Assembly: GCA_021324465.1 (NCBI GenBank)
Contig: JAJPJB010000059.1
Location: 1 to 64,000, forward strand
From: Hyphomicrobiaceae bacterium
GTDB lineage: Bacteria > Pseudomonadota > Alphaproteobacteria > Rhizobiales > Xanthobacteraceae
DNA: 64,000 nt
Reading direction: 5' to 3'
In this document: piece after piece, positions 26,259 through 35,056 of the stretch
Layout: the number at the start of each line of letters is the position of its first letter
Numbering within the stretch: position 1 is the stretch's first letter
Notes under the pieces: generated by a model
The model's database searches: none
Seen by the model: the letters and a program-made list of their open reading frames with translations, nothing else
What the model was told of the DNA's origin: nothing
Position numbers and translations under genes: made by a program

Positions 26259-26518
26259 GGTGGTGTCGGGCGCGACCGACGTGGCGGCAATGGACGGCGT
26301 GACAGGGTTCCGGGGACAGCGGATCGAGGTGTCGGCGAGTGTCATTCCGGCTGGCTGCCCGTTCCCCCTGAGTGCCTTTAATGCCACCGGTGAGCGCCAA
26401 GCCGGTGTCCACGAATTTACATCTGCAAACGCCGCACGGCACCCGCGCCAGCGCGGCTATTGACCAATGGCCGCAACCGCGGGAAGAAGGCCCTAAATTC
26501 ACGAGATAAAGGGTAGGA

Positions 26519-28273
26519 ATGGCCGACGACGGCAATAAGAAAACGGGCCACACGCTTGCCGATCATCTCTACGGCCGCGATGTCGCGCATTTGCATGCCG
26601 ACGACGCCGATCATGACCATGATCACGATTATGAGTTCGACACGGACGACGGGCCGCTCGAAGACAATCCGCTGTGGCGGCAAGACAATGTGTCGCTGAC
26701 CACGGTCGGCATCGATATCGGCTCGTCTGGCACGCAGGTCATTTTCTCACGCGTGCATTTGCGCCGTCTGGCCGAAGACCTAACCAGCCGCTATTACGTC
26801 GTCTCCCGCGAAACCCTGTTCCAGTCGCCGGTCGCACTCACGCCCTATCAAAGCGAAGAGCGCATCGATGACGAGAAGCTCGGTAGTATCATCGATGATG
26901 CCTATGCCGCCGCGAAGATCTCGCCCAATGACATCGATACGGGCGTCGTCATCCTCACGGGCGAAGCACTGCGGCGCGAGAATGCGCAAGGCATCGCCAA
27001 AATCCTGTCCGAACAAGGCGGCGACTTCGTCACCGCGACCGCCGGGCATCATATGGAGGCGATGCTGGCGGCCTACGGCTCCGGGGCCGCGCGGGTCTCG
27101 AGCGATGAGAAGAAACGCATCCTCAATATCGATATCGGCGGCGGCACGACCAAACTCGGACTGGTCGAGTATGGCAAAGTGGTCGCGACCGCCGCGGTAC
27201 ATGTCGGCGGACGATTGCAGGTGGTCGAGCGCGGCAAAATCGTTCGGCTCGATCCAGCCGGCAAACATCATGCCAAGCGCGCCGGATTCTCCTGGAGCCG
27301 CGACGACGAAATTGATCCCGCCGATCTGCAGAAGGTTGCGGACGGCATGGCCGACGCGCTCGTCGCGGCCGTCACCGCGCGGCCGCTGCCGCATGATATT
27401 GCGCATCTTTACCTCACCGATCCGATCGGCGAACTCGGACATGTCGACGGCGTGATGTTTTCCGGCGGCGTCGCCGAATACATCTATGAGCGCGAGAGCC
27501 GCGACTTCGGCGATTTGGGACCAAGGCTCGGCCGCGCCATTCGCGAGCGGATCGAGAAGCGCGCCTTTCCGTGGCCGGTGCTGCCGGCCGGCGAATGCAT
27601 CCGTGCCACCGCGCTCGGGGCGTCGGAATACAGCGTGCAGCTCTCCGGCAATACCAGCTATATCTCCTCGCCCGGCACGCTGCTGCCACGTCGAAATCTG
27701 CAAGTGCTGCTGCCGCCCTTCGCCTGCACCGACACGATCGATGCGCAACAACTGGCGCAAGCAATCCGCAGCCATATGATCGCATTCGACGTCGGCGACA
27801 CCGAGCGCGAGATCGCGCTCGCCTTGCGCTGGAGCGGAATGCCGACATATCCGCGGCTCGCCGCCTTTGCCGAAGGCATCACGCAAGGGCTGGCCGATCG
27901 TATCCAGAAAAAGCTGCCCCTCTACATCATGCTCGATGGCGACGTGGCACAGACGATTGGCCATATCCTGCGCGACGAGCTGCATGTCGAGAGCGAAATT
28001 CTGGTGATCGACGGCATCGTGTTGTGGGATTTCGACTACATCGATCTCGGCCGCATTCGCATGCCGTCCTACACCGTGCCGGTGACGATCAAATCACTGG
28101 TCTTCAGCGAAGACCCGCGCGGGCCGCGGCCACGCCAGCGCCTGCATCATCATGACCATGGGCATGGCGACGAGCATGCGCATACTCATGGGCATCACCA
28201 TCACAGGCACCACCATGACGACCCGCATGATCATTCTCACAAGCAAGATCACGAAACCGCAAAGGGCCACTAG
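26519..28273 (+). CDS. EutA-like ethanolamine ammonia-lyase reactivase with His-rich tails
   Basis: The protein has 584 residues. The actin-like ATPase core carries phosphate-1 TVGIDIGSSGTQVIFSR (about 62-78), phosphate-2 LNIDIGGGTTKLGLVEYG (about 203-220) and the adenosine region VMFSGGVAEYIYE. The overall match is to EutA, which removes damaged B12 from ethanolamine ammonia-lyase. No eutB/eutC is in the window; the next genes are a bicupin and a UbiX/UbiD group. The extra N-terminus has alternating Asp/His (DHDHDHDYEFDTDD) and the last ~40 residues are nearly all His, Asp and Gly, as in metal-storing tails of cobalt or nickel chaperones. ATG 26519 follows AAAGGGTAGGA. Whether it serves a eut enzyme elsewhere or another B12 protein is open. 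Confidence 0.82.
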   Translation: MADDGNKKTGHTLADHLYGRDVAHLHADDADHDHDHDYEFDTDDGPLEDNPLWRQDNVSLTTVGIDIGSSGTQVIFSRVHLRRLAEDLTSRYYVVSRETLFQSPVALTPYQSEERIDDEKLGSIIDDAYAAAKISPNDIDTGVVILTGEALRRENAQGIAKILSEQGGDFVTATAGHHMEAMLAAYGSGAARVSSDEKKRILNIDIGGGTTKLGLVEYGKVVATAAVHVGGRLQVVERGKIVRLDPAGKHHAKRAGFSWSRDDEIDPADLQKVADGMADALVAAVTARPLPHDIAHLYLTDPIGELGHVDGVMFSGGVAEYIYERESRDFGDLGPRLGRAIRERIEKRAFPWPVLPAGECIRATALGASEYSVQLSGNTSYISSPGTLLPRRNLQVLLPPFACTDTIDAQQLAQAIRSHMIAFDVGDTEREIALALRWSGMPTYPRLAAFAEGITQGLADRIQKKLPLYIMLDGDVAQTIGHILRDELHVESEILVIDGIVLWDFDYIDLGRIRMPSYTVPVTIKSLVFSEDPRGPRPRQRLHHHDHGHGDEHAHTHGHHHHRHHHDDPHDHSHKQDHETAKGH

Positions 28274-28338
28274 CGTTTAGCGCTTGACGCCGATTCTCGC
28301 TAAGATCGGCGCAGCACACCGAAGATGAGGAAATGCCA

Positions 28339-29469
28339 ATGGCCGAAACCGCCAAAAGGAATGCCGTCGTTTCCGAAGAGCTCGCCAATAAGTTCAAGGC
28401 CGAGAAGGAAACGCCCTATACCCGCTGGGTCAAGTCCGAGGGTCTCGACATCATCCCGTCCTTCTATGTGCGCAATCTCAAGACGGTGCCGCTCAAACCC
28501 TGGGCGTGGCGCGGTGGCAATGCCGTGTTCCTTAATCACGACGCTTCGCGCACCTCGAACGACTGCTATGTGATGGAAATTCCGCCGGGCAAGAGCCTTG
28601 CCCCGCATCGGCAGCTCTATGAAGAAATGATTCTGGTGCTGTCCGGCCGCGGCTCAACCACGGTGTGGAACGATGCCGGCGCCCGCATCACCTTCGAGTG
28701 GAAGGAAGGCGCGCTGTTCGCCATTCCGCTGAACTGCCAGCATCAGCACTTCAACGGGTCGGGCCAGGAGCCGGCGCGCTATGTCGCGGTCACCAACGCG
28801 CCGCCGGTCATCAATCTCTACGAAGATCTCGATTTCATCTTCAACACCAAATACGATTTCAGAGACCGCTTCGCGGGCGAGCCTGACTATTTCTCGTCGA
28901 AAGGCGAGCAGAAGGGCTTTCTGCTCACCACGAATTTCGTGCCTGATGCGGTCAATATCCCGCTGATCACTGCGACCGAGCGCGGCGCCGGCGGCGGTCA
29001 TATCCGCTTCAACATGGCGAAGGGCTCGATGAACAGCCACATCTCGCAATTCCCGGTCGGCACCTACAAGAAGGGCCATGCGCATGGGCCGGGCGCCCAT
29101 GTGATCGTGCTGTCCGGCGAGGGCTTCTCGCTGATGTGGCTGGAAGGCGAAGAGCCGCAGCGCTTCGACTGGGAGGTCGGCACCTGCATCGTGCCGCCGA
29201 ACATGTGGTTCCACCAGCACTTTAATACCGGCACGACGCCGGCGCGCTATCTCGCCTTCAAGCACGAGGGCGTTGCCATCCGCAACGCGCAGGGCGTGCC
29301 GAAGGCGTGGATTTCCCGCCGCGCCGGCGGTGATCAGATCGACTACATCGACGAGAAGCCGGAGATCCGCCGCATCTTTGCCGCCGAGCTCGCCAAACAC
29401 GGTCTCAGCTCGCGCATGGATGGCGCTTATGCGAAGGAAATGGCGGATCTCGGGATCAGGTCGGCGTAG
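28339..29469 (+). CDS. bicupin protein (annotated in relatives as ethanolamine ammonia-lyase-activating)
   Basis: The protein has 376 residues and two cupin barrels. The first has IPPGKSLAPHRQLYEEMILVLSGRGS (about 79-104) with an H..EE metal set, then HQHFNGSG. The second has QFPVGTYKKGHAHGPGAHVIVLSGEG (about 238-263) and WFHQHFNTG. Gentisate-dioxygenase-like enzymes have the same bicupin plan, so an iron-dependent oxygenase is possible. I recall homologues being named ethanolamine ammonia-lyase-activating protein, probably from proximity to EutA-like genes as here. It starts 65 bases after the EutA stop. ATG 28339 is preferred over 28333 because GAGG is eight bases upstream. The substrate is unknown. 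Confidence 0.75.
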   Translation: MAETAKRNAVVSEELANKFKAEKETPYTRWVKSEGLDIIPSFYVRNLKTVPLKPWAWRGGNAVFLNHDASRTSNDCYVMEIPPGKSLAPHRQLYEEMILVLSGRGSTTVWNDAGARITFEWKEGALFAIPLNCQHQHFNGSGQEPARYVAVTNAPPVINLYEDLDFIFNTKYDFRDRFAGEPDYFSSKGEQKGFLLTTNFVPDAVNIPLITATERGAGGGHIRFNMAKGSMNSHISQFPVGTYKKGHAHGPGAHVIVLSGEGFSLMWLEGEEPQRFDWEVGTCIVPPNMWFHQHFNTGTTPARYLAFKHEGVAIRNAQGVPKAWISRRAGGDQIDYIDEKPEIRRIFAAELAKHGLSSRMDGAYAKEMADLGIRSA

Positions 29470-29486
29470 CGTTTGACCCGATCGCA

Positions 29487-30005
29487 ATGAACGAAACGCC
29501 GACATCAGCCGAGACGCCGCTCTGGCGCTTTTCGCTGAACTTTTATCGTCAGGCGGGGGTGTCTGACGCCTGCATCGACCTGCAGGACGGCTGCGGCGTG
29601 GACGTCAATCTGCTGCTGTTCTTGTTTTGGCTGGCATCCGACCATCGGCAATTGTCGGCGGAAGAGGTCAAAATGCTGGACGACAATGTCCGCGATTGGC
29701 GTAATCTCACGATCGTTCCGATCCGCGACCTGCGGCGCAGGTTGAAGGGCACGGCAACACTGGTCGAACCAGGCAAGCAGGAAGCCTTTCGCAACAAAGT
29801 GAAGACGGTCGAACTCGAGGCCGAGCGCTTGCAGCAAGAGGCACTCTACGAATTCACCAAATCCGGCCCTCTCGGCAGTCCGACCGCGCCGGCCGCGGCG
29901 GCCCGCGCCAACATCGCAGCCTATGAAAGCGCCCTCGGCATAGATTTCCCGAAGTCGCCGACAGCAGTCCTGCTCGGCGCATTCGACACCGTCGCCGCCC
30001 GTTAA
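29487..30005 (+). CDS. TIGR02444 family protein (DUF2390), unknown function
   Basis: The protein has 172 residues. The opening LWRFSLNFYRQAGVSDACIDLQ followed by GCGVDVNLLLFLFWLAS is the signature of the TIGR02444/DUF2390 family, small helical cytosolic proteins of unknown role in proteobacteria. The conserved tryptophans (W13, W48, W70) are typical. It starts 17 bases after the bicupin stop and reads toward ubiX, so it may be part of the same transcript, although family members also occur alone. Confidence 0.82.
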   Translation: MNETPTSAETPLWRFSLNFYRQAGVSDACIDLQDGCGVDVNLLLFLFWLASDHRQLSAEEVKMLDDNVRDWRNLTIVPIRDLRRRLKGTATLVEPGKQEAFRNKVKTVELEAERLQQEALYEFTKSGPLGSPTAPAAAARANIAAYESALGIDFPKSPTAVLLGAFDTVAAR

Positions 30006-30074
30006 CCATGCGACCGGACTAGAACCGGGTCGCGCCGCGTGGCACAACCTGCCCCGGAAAGGGCAGATTTCAGC

Positions 30075-30665
30075 ATGGCCACACCCGCACGCTTGATTGT
30101 CGGCATATCCGGCGCGTCCGGTACCATCTATGGCGTGCGGCTGCTCGAGATGCTGCGCATGACCGAGGTCGAGACCCATCTGGTCATGAGCAAATCGGCG
30201 GAAATGACGCTGGTTTATGAGACCGACCTCAAGCCCAAGGATGTCCGCGCGCTGGCCAGCGTTAATTATCCGGTCAGCGATATCGGGGCCGCGATCTCGT
30301 CGGGCTCGTTCCCGACCATGGGCATGATCGTCGCGCCCTGCTCGATCCGCACAATGAGCGAGATCGCAAGCGGCGTGACCTCGTCGCTGTTGTCGCGCGC
30401 CGCCGATGTCGTGCTCAAGGAGAAGCGGCGGCTGGTGCTGGCGGTGCGCGAGACGCCGCTCCACGGCGGACATCTGCGCACCATGACCGCGCTTGCCGAT
30501 ATCGGGGCGGTGATCGCGCCGATCGTGCCGGCCTTCTACAATCGTCCGCAAACGGTCGATGACGTCATCAATCACACGTGCGGCCGCCTGCTTGATCTGT
30601 TCGGCATCGAGACCGGTGCGGTCAGGCGCTGGAAAGGCGGACCGGTCGACCCGTCAGCAAAATAA
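30075..30665 (+). CDS. ubiX: UbiX flavin prenyltransferase
   Basis: The protein has 196 residues. UbiX joins a dimethylallyl group to FMN, making the prenyl-FMN cofactor of UbiD-type decarboxylases. The N-terminal FMN-binding GISGASGTIYGVRLLEML, the middle SGSFPTMGMIVAPCSIRTM and the C-terminal RRLVLAVRETPLH are diagnostic. ATG 30075 (preceded by GAAAGGG) gives the standard length; GTG 30039 would add 12 residues. It is the first of three closely spaced genes (ubiX, a carboxymuconolactone-decarboxylase-like gene, ubiD), so it probably supplies cofactor to the UbiD at 31094 and perhaps the one at 38875. Confidence 0.95.
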   Translation: MATPARLIVGISGASGTIYGVRLLEMLRMTEVETHLVMSKSAEMTLVYETDLKPKDVRALASVNYPVSDIGAAISSGSFPTMGMIVAPCSIRTMSEIASGVTSSLLSRAADVVLKEKRRLVLAVRETPLHGGHLRTMTALADIGAVIAPIVPAFYNRPQTVDDVINHTCGRLLDLFGIETGAVRRWKGGPVDPSAK

Positions 30666-30700
30666 GTGAAAAACCGAGGAAGCTGTCAACGAGGAAAGTC

Positions 30701-31087
30701 ATGGATCAGAAACGCTACGAAATCGGTCTCGCCAAGCGCCGCAAAGTGTTGGGAGACGCCTATGTCGACCGCGCCCTGCAGAATGTCGATGATTTCAATC
30801 GCGATTTTCAGCGCCTGCTCACTGAATATTGCTGGGGCGAAACTTGGGGCGACGAAACGCTGAAACCGCGCGAGCGCTCAATCCTCAATCTCGGCATGAT
30901 CGCGGCGCTCGGCAAGATGGAAGAATTCGCAACGCATGTGCGCGGTGCGCTCAATAACGGACTGACACCGAACGAGATCCGCGCCGCGCTCACGCAGATC
31001 ACGATCTATTGCGGCGCGCCGATCGGCGTCGATTGTTTCCGCGTCGCCAGACCGATCATCGCCGACCACATGAAGAGCAAGACGTAA
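30701..31087 (+). CDS. carboxymuconolactone decarboxylase family protein
   Basis: The protein has 128 residues, a single PcaC-like helical domain: ERSILNLGMIAALGKMEEFATHVRGALNNG (about 62-91), then TPNEIRAALTQITIYCGAPIG. 4-Carboxymuconolactone decarboxylase acts in the protocatechuate branch of the beta-ketoadipate pathway. Other members are peroxidase-like, but the CxxC of alkylhydroperoxidases is absent here (only one Cys, in YCGAP, and another later). ATG 30701 follows GAGGAAAG. It sits between ubiX and ubiD with 35- and 6-base gaps, so it is in the same operon and probably acts on the same ring-derived substrate. Confidence 0.88.
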   Translation: MDQKRYEIGLAKRRKVLGDAYVDRALQNVDDFNRDFQRLLTEYCWGETWGDETLKPRERSILNLGMIAALGKMEEFATHVRGALNNGLTPNEIRAALTQITIYCGAPIGVDCFRVARPIIADHMKSKT

Positions 31088-31093
31088 GAATCG

Positions 31094-32758
31094 ATGCTCG
31101 ATCAGCCTGATCCGCGCAGCAATCCCTCCGCCCCGCATGAGGGAACGGCGCCTCCGCTCGACTTTCAGGAGCATCTTGCGCGTCTTGCGGCTGCGGGCCT
31201 GCTCACGCGGATCGATCGACCGATCAATAAAGATACCGAGCTGCACCCGCTGGTGCGCTGGCAATTCCAGGGCGGGCTGCGCGAAGATCAGCGGCGCGCC
31301 TTTCTTTTTACCAATGTCACCGACGCCGTTGGCCGCCGCTATGACATGCCGGTCGCGATCGGCGCGCTGGCGGCGTCGGCGCAGATTTACGCCATCGGCA
31401 TGGGACGCGCCATCGATGACATCGGCGAAGGGTGGATGAAGGCGATCGCCAATCCCATCCCGCCGATGCGAGTCGCGGGAGCGCCATGTCAGGAGGTCGT
31501 GGTCAAAGGCGACGCGCTGCGCAAAGCCGACGGTGGCCTGAAACTTTTGCCGGTACCAATCTCAACGCCGGGCTATGACGCGGCGCCTTATCTTACGGCG
31601 ACTCTGTGCATCACGGCGGACCCGGACACCGGCGTCCGCAATATGGGCACCTATCGCGCGCAGCTCAAAGCCACCGACCGGCTCGGCGTACGCATGGCGG
31701 CGCGGCCAGGGGGCGCCGGCGGATATCTGCATTGGCAGAAATACCGCAAGCTGAAAATGCCGATGCCGATCGCCATCGTCGTCGGCTGCGCTCCCGTCGT
31801 GATGTTCACCGGCCCGCAGAAATTGCCGATCGTTTGCGACGAGATGGCAGTAGCCGGCGGCCTTGCCGGCGTGCCGATCCGCACCGTCAAAGGCCTCACC
31901 GTCGATCTCGATATTCCGGCTGATGCGGAATGCGTTGTTGAGGGGCTGATCGATCCCGAGCTGCTCGAACCGGAAGGGCCGTTCGGCGAAAGCCATGGCC
32001 ATGTCGCGCTCGAAGATTTCAACATGTCGATGCAGGTCACCGCGATCACGCACAAGCGCGAGGCGGTCTGGGTCTCGATCCTGAGCGAGGTGACGCCGAG
32101 CGAATCCAGCGTGATGAAGCGCGTTGCTTACGAGCCACGTTATCTCGTCCATTTGCGCGATACGCTGGCGATCAAAGGCGTGCGGCGCGTCGTGCTGCAT
32201 GAGCCGCTGACGAATTTGCGCAAGGTGCTGTTCGTGCAGTTCGCACCGGGCGTGGCGCGCAGCGAGGTGTGGCGTGCGCTTTACGGCGCCGCGAGCCTGC
32301 AGGCCGATATCGGCAAATATGTCATTGCCGTCAGCGAGGATGTTGATCCGGACAATCCGCATGCGGTGTTCTGGTCGCTGGCCTATCGTGCTAATCCGAT
32401 CGAGGACGTGCAGATCACGCCGCACCGCTCGCCGGGCCATGGTCCGAAAACGGGCGGCCAGCGCGACGAATCGACGATGCTGATCGATGCGACGCTCAAG
32501 GAGCCGGCGCCGCCGCTCGCTTTGCCGAAGCGGGAATTCATGGAAGCTGCACGCAAGATCTGGGACGAGCTCGGCCTGCCGCAGCTCATCCCACAAGCGC
32601 CGTGGCACGGCTATTCGCTCGGCGAGTGGGATGCCGCGTGGGACATTTACGCGAGCCGCGCCATCGCCGGGCAATGGGAAGACAGCGGCAGGGAAACATT
32701 TGCGCGCCGCCGCGGCGGCTTGACACCGGAAACGCCGGTAAAGGATGTGAAGGAGTGA
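31094..32758 (+). CDS. UbiD family prenyl-FMN-dependent decarboxylase
   Basis: The protein has 554 residues. Characteristic segments are MGTYRAQLKATDRLGV (about 194-209, with the catalytic-site Arg), the EGPFGESHGHVALEDF motif (about 295-310) that carries the two catalytic acids, and DEMAVAGGLAG. UbiD enzymes reversibly (de)carboxylate aromatic, heteroaromatic and alkenoic acids in the cytoplasm using prenyl-FMN made by UbiX, whose gene is two positions upstream. The N-terminal 30 residues are Pro-rich and extra. The substrate is not predictable from sequence. Neighbours (a CMD-like protein and acyl-CoA ligases further on) favour an aromatic acid. Confidence 0.93.
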   Translation: MLDQPDPRSNPSAPHEGTAPPLDFQEHLARLAAAGLLTRIDRPINKDTELHPLVRWQFQGGLREDQRRAFLFTNVTDAVGRRYDMPVAIGALAASAQIYAIGMGRAIDDIGEGWMKAIANPIPPMRVAGAPCQEVVVKGDALRKADGGLKLLPVPISTPGYDAAPYLTATLCITADPDTGVRNMGTYRAQLKATDRLGVRMAARPGGAGGYLHWQKYRKLKMPMPIAIVVGCAPVVMFTGPQKLPIVCDEMAVAGGLAGVPIRTVKGLTVDLDIPADAECVVEGLIDPELLEPEGPFGESHGHVALEDFNMSMQVTAITHKREAVWVSILSEVTPSESSVMKRVAYEPRYLVHLRDTLAIKGVRRVVLHEPLTNLRKVLFVQFAPGVARSEVWRALYGAASLQADIGKYVIAVSEDVDPDNPHAVFWSLAYRANPIEDVQITPHRSPGHGPKTGGQRDESTMLIDATLKEPAPPLALPKREFMEAARKIWDELGLPQLIPQAPWHGYSLGEWDAAWDIYASRAIAGQWEDSGRETFARRRGGLTPETPVKDVKE

Positions 32759-32853
32759 GCGGAGTCCAAAGAAGCCTTCCGCTCATTCCCACGCAAGCGC
32801 GCGAAAACGGGCGACGGGCGGCTTTGAAACCGCACATGCGTTGCAATCGGTCC

Positions 32854-33306
32854 TCACGCGCTATTCGCCAGCGCGTGGATCGCCGTGCGAATGCGCTGGT
32901 AGGTGCCGCAGCGGCAGATGTTGGTGATCGCCGCATCGATGTCGGCGTCGGAGGGTCTGGGCTTCTCTTTGAGCAGCGCCACCACGGTCATCATCATGCC
33001 GCTCTGGCAGTAGCCGCATTGCGGTACGTCGAAATCGATCCAGGCCTGCTGCACGGGATGCAGCTTGCCGTTTGCCGTCAAGGACTCGATCGTGGTGACG
33101 GCTTTGGTTCCGATACTGCCGACCGGGACCTGGCAGGAGCGCGTCGGGACGCCGTCGATATGCACCGTGCAGGCCCCGCATTGGGCGACACCGCAGCCGT
33201 ATTTGGTCCCGGTCAAACCGATCGTGTCGCGCAGCACCCAAAGCAAGGGCGTGTCGTCCTCGACGTCGACCGTGTAGGTCCTGCCGTTGACCGAGAGTGC
33301 GATCAT
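32854..33306 (-). CDS. [2Fe-2S]-binding small subunit of a molybdenum hydroxylase (IorA/CoxS type), orphan
   Basis: The protein has 150 residues from the ATG at 33306. The plant-ferredoxin-type cluster is bound by [15 protein letters not shown] (about 42-57) and a fourth Cys in TRSCQVP. The second, helical cluster domain has [10 protein letters not shown] (about 97) and [11 protein letters not shown] (about 131). This is the electron-transfer subunit of isoquinoline 1-oxidoreductase or carbon-monoxide/xanthine-dehydrogenase-like enzymes. The molybdopterin large subunit that normally follows is not on either side: downstream is the convergent ubiD, upstream a divergent ABC-transporter gene. 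It must therefore pair with a subunit encoded elsewhere or have another electron partner. Confidence 0.92.
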   Translation of the reverse strand: MIALSVNGRTYTVDVEDDTPLLWVLRDTIGLTGTKYGCGVAQCGACTVHIDGVPTRSCQVPVGSIGTKAVTTIESLTANGKLHPVQQAWIDFDVPQCGYCQSGMMMTVVALLKEKPRPSDADIDAAITNICRCGTYQRIRTAIHALANSA

Positions 33307-33625
33307 GGTCGTTTGCCTGTCCGAACGCGCGGATTCGATTTGGCCCAAAGATTAACGCGTTTCGATTCGGCTGCGAAGGCGCGAAATCCGGCTTTTGATA
33401 TCCTGTCTTACCGGCCGCCAAACGACGGCTGATGGGCCGCCCACATGGGTAAAAGGCCAGTCAGCCAGCCCGGCCATCGTCCAAATGGGCAGATTGTCAC
33501 GCAGCCGCTCTCTTTTCACGCGCGCTAAAGCAGGGCATTCTGCGCCCCGGCACTGTCGCGTCAGGCCCGCTACCGGGCGGCACGTCACGGTGAGGCAATG
33601 GAAAAGCCGCCTTTTGGAGGGAAAC
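33307..33625. other. divergent intergenic region between the [2Fe-2S] subunit and a binding-protein gene
   Basis: About 320 bases without a recognisable gene, containing the promoters of both divergent genes. The plus-strand frame of the binding protein is open back to 33395, but that translation is non-coding in character and the GGAGGG ribosome site at 33616-33621 fixes the true start at 33626. Confidence 0.5.
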
Positions 33626-34903
33626 ATGAGCTATAGCATATCGCGCCGTGGCGCCGCGGGCGTCGTCGGCGCCGTCTTTCTTGCCGCGGGCTTGGCCGCT
33701 GCCTATTGGCCGGCTGCCGCGCAGAACAGCCAACCGATCAAGATCGGCTTCAGCATGTCGCTCACCGGCCCGCTCGCCGCCAACGGCAAGCAGGCTTTGC
33801 TCGGCGCCAAGATCTGGGCCGAAGAGGTCAACGCCAAGGGCGGCCTCCTTGGCCGTCAGGTGCAGCTGGTCAATTACGACGATCAATCGAATCCATCGAC
33901 CATTCCAGGCATCTACACCAAGCTGCTCGACGTCGACAAAGTCGACCTGGTGATGGGCGGCTACGCCACCAACATGAACGCGCCCGCCATTCCCATCGTG
34001 ATGCAAAAGAACAAGACCTATATCAGCTTGTTCGCGCTCAGTGTGAACAGCGAATTCCATTATCCGCGGTACTTCTCGATGCTGCCGTCGGGCCCGACCC
34101 CGAAAGAATCGTTCACCGAAGGATTCTTCCAGGTCGCAGCGGCGCAGAATCCCAAGCCGAAGACCATCGCGCTCGCCGCCGAGGATGCCGAGTTTTCGCG
34201 CAATGCCTGCGAGGGTGCGCGCAACAACGCCAAAAAGTACGGCTTCAACATCGTCTACGATAAATCCTATCCGCCGAACTCAACCGACTTCTCGCCGATT
34301 GTCCGCGCGGTCCAGGCAGCCAATCCCGACCTCGTGGTGTTCTGCTCCTATCCGCTGAGCTCGGTCGGCTTGCTGCAGTCCGTCACCGAGCTCGGATACA
34401 AGCCGAAGATGCTCGGCGGCGCCATGGTCGGCCTGCAGGCGACCGCCTTCAAGGACAAGCTGAAAGGCAAGCTCAACGGCGTCGTGAACTACGAGACCTG
34501 GGTGCCCTCGCCCAAGCTGATGGCGCCGGCCGCGGATTTCTTCAAGAAATACCAGGCGCGCGCGGCATCTGAAGGCGTGGATCCGCTCGGCTATTATCTG
34601 GGCGGCTGGGGCTATGCCTATTTCCAAGTCCTGCAGCAGGCGGTCGAAGGTACCAAGAGCACCGACGACGCCAAGCTTGCCGACTATCTGCACAGCCATG
34701 AGTTCAAGACTATCATGGCCGATGTGAAATTTGGCAAGGATGGCGAATGGACCAAGTCGGGCATGCTGCAAGTGCAGTATCATGACATCTCGGATTCTTC
34801 GAACCTCGAGACCTGGCGCGGCATGAGCTATCAAACCGTGCTCACGCCGGCCGACGAAAAGACCGGCAGCGTGATCTACCCCTACGAGAAGGCGTTGAAG
34901 TAG
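33626..34903 (+). CDS. ABC transporter substrate-binding protein (branched-chain amino acid/aromatic type)
   Basis: The protein has 425 residues. ATG 33626 follows GGAGGG by four bases. A signal peptide (MSYSISRRGAAGVVGAVFLA to PAAAQ, cleaved at about residue 33) precedes a type I periplasmic binding fold: IKIGFSMSLTGPLAANGKQAL, VQLVNYDDQSNPST, VDLVMGGYATN. The twin Arg in SRRGAAG is weak as a Tat signal. Relatives capture branched-chain amino acids, amides or aromatic acids. No permease or ATPase gene is adjacent, so it must use subunits encoded elsewhere. A strong terminator follows at 34926-34952. Confidence 0.92.
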   Translation: MSYSISRRGAAGVVGAVFLAAGLAAAYWPAAAQNSQPIKIGFSMSLTGPLAANGKQALLGAKIWAEEVNAKGGLLGRQVQLVNYDDQSNPSTIPGIYTKLLDVDKVDLVMGGYATNMNAPAIPIVMQKNKTYISLFALSVNSEFHYPRYFSMLPSGPTPKESFTEGFFQVAAAQNPKPKTIALAAEDAEFSRNACEGARNNAKKYGFNIVYDKSYPPNSTDFSPIVRAVQAANPDLVVFCSYPLSSVGLLQSVTELGYKPKMLGGAMVGLQATAFKDKLKGKLNGVVNYETWVPSPKLMAPAADFFKKYQARAASEGVDPLGYYLGGWGYAYFQVLQQAVEGTKSTDDAKLADYLHSHEFKTIMADVKFGKDGEWTKSGMLQVQYHDISDSSNLETWRGMSYQTVLTPADEKTGSVIYPYEKALK

Positions 34904-34925
34904 GACGAAACAGGTGCGTCACTCT

Positions 34926-34956
34926 GCCCCGCCGGGCCCGGCTCGGCGGGGCATTT
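34926..34956 (+). terminator. rho-independent terminator after the binding-protein gene
   Basis: A 9-bp perfect stem pairs GCCCCGCCG (34926-34934) with CGGCGGGGC (34944-34952) around a nine-base loop, followed by ATTTATT. It lies 23 bases after the stop codon of the binding protein. Confidence 0.8.
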
Positions 34957-35012
34957 ATTGTGAGCCTGCGGTCGAGGCAGACTGGCTCATTGATTACGCG
35001 CCACGAGGAATC

Positions 35013-35028
35013 GGCGCTAATCAGCGCC
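35013..35028. repeat. short perfect hairpin before the MetE-like gene
   Basis: GGCGCT (35013-35018) and AGCGCC (35023-35028) form a 6-bp inverted repeat around AATC, 29 bases before the start codon. There is no T tract, so it is not a terminator; it could be an operator or chance. No known SAM riboswitch was recognised here. Confidence 0.3.
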
Positions 35029-35056
35029 ATATTGGAATCAGCCTGGTCGCGAACAC

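Noticed and set aside
26780-27985. 401-codon minus-strand ORF opposite the EutA-like gene
   Set aside because: Shadow frame without motifs; the plus-strand ATPase motifs are intact.
29505-30575. 356-codon minus-strand ORF opposite TIGR02444 and ubiX
   Set aside because: It overlaps two well-supported plus-strand genes and has no domain signature.
35013-35028. SAM riboswitch before the MetE-like gene
   Set aside because: Only one 6-bp hairpin is present; the conserved cores of SAM-I or SAM-II type aptamers were not recognised.
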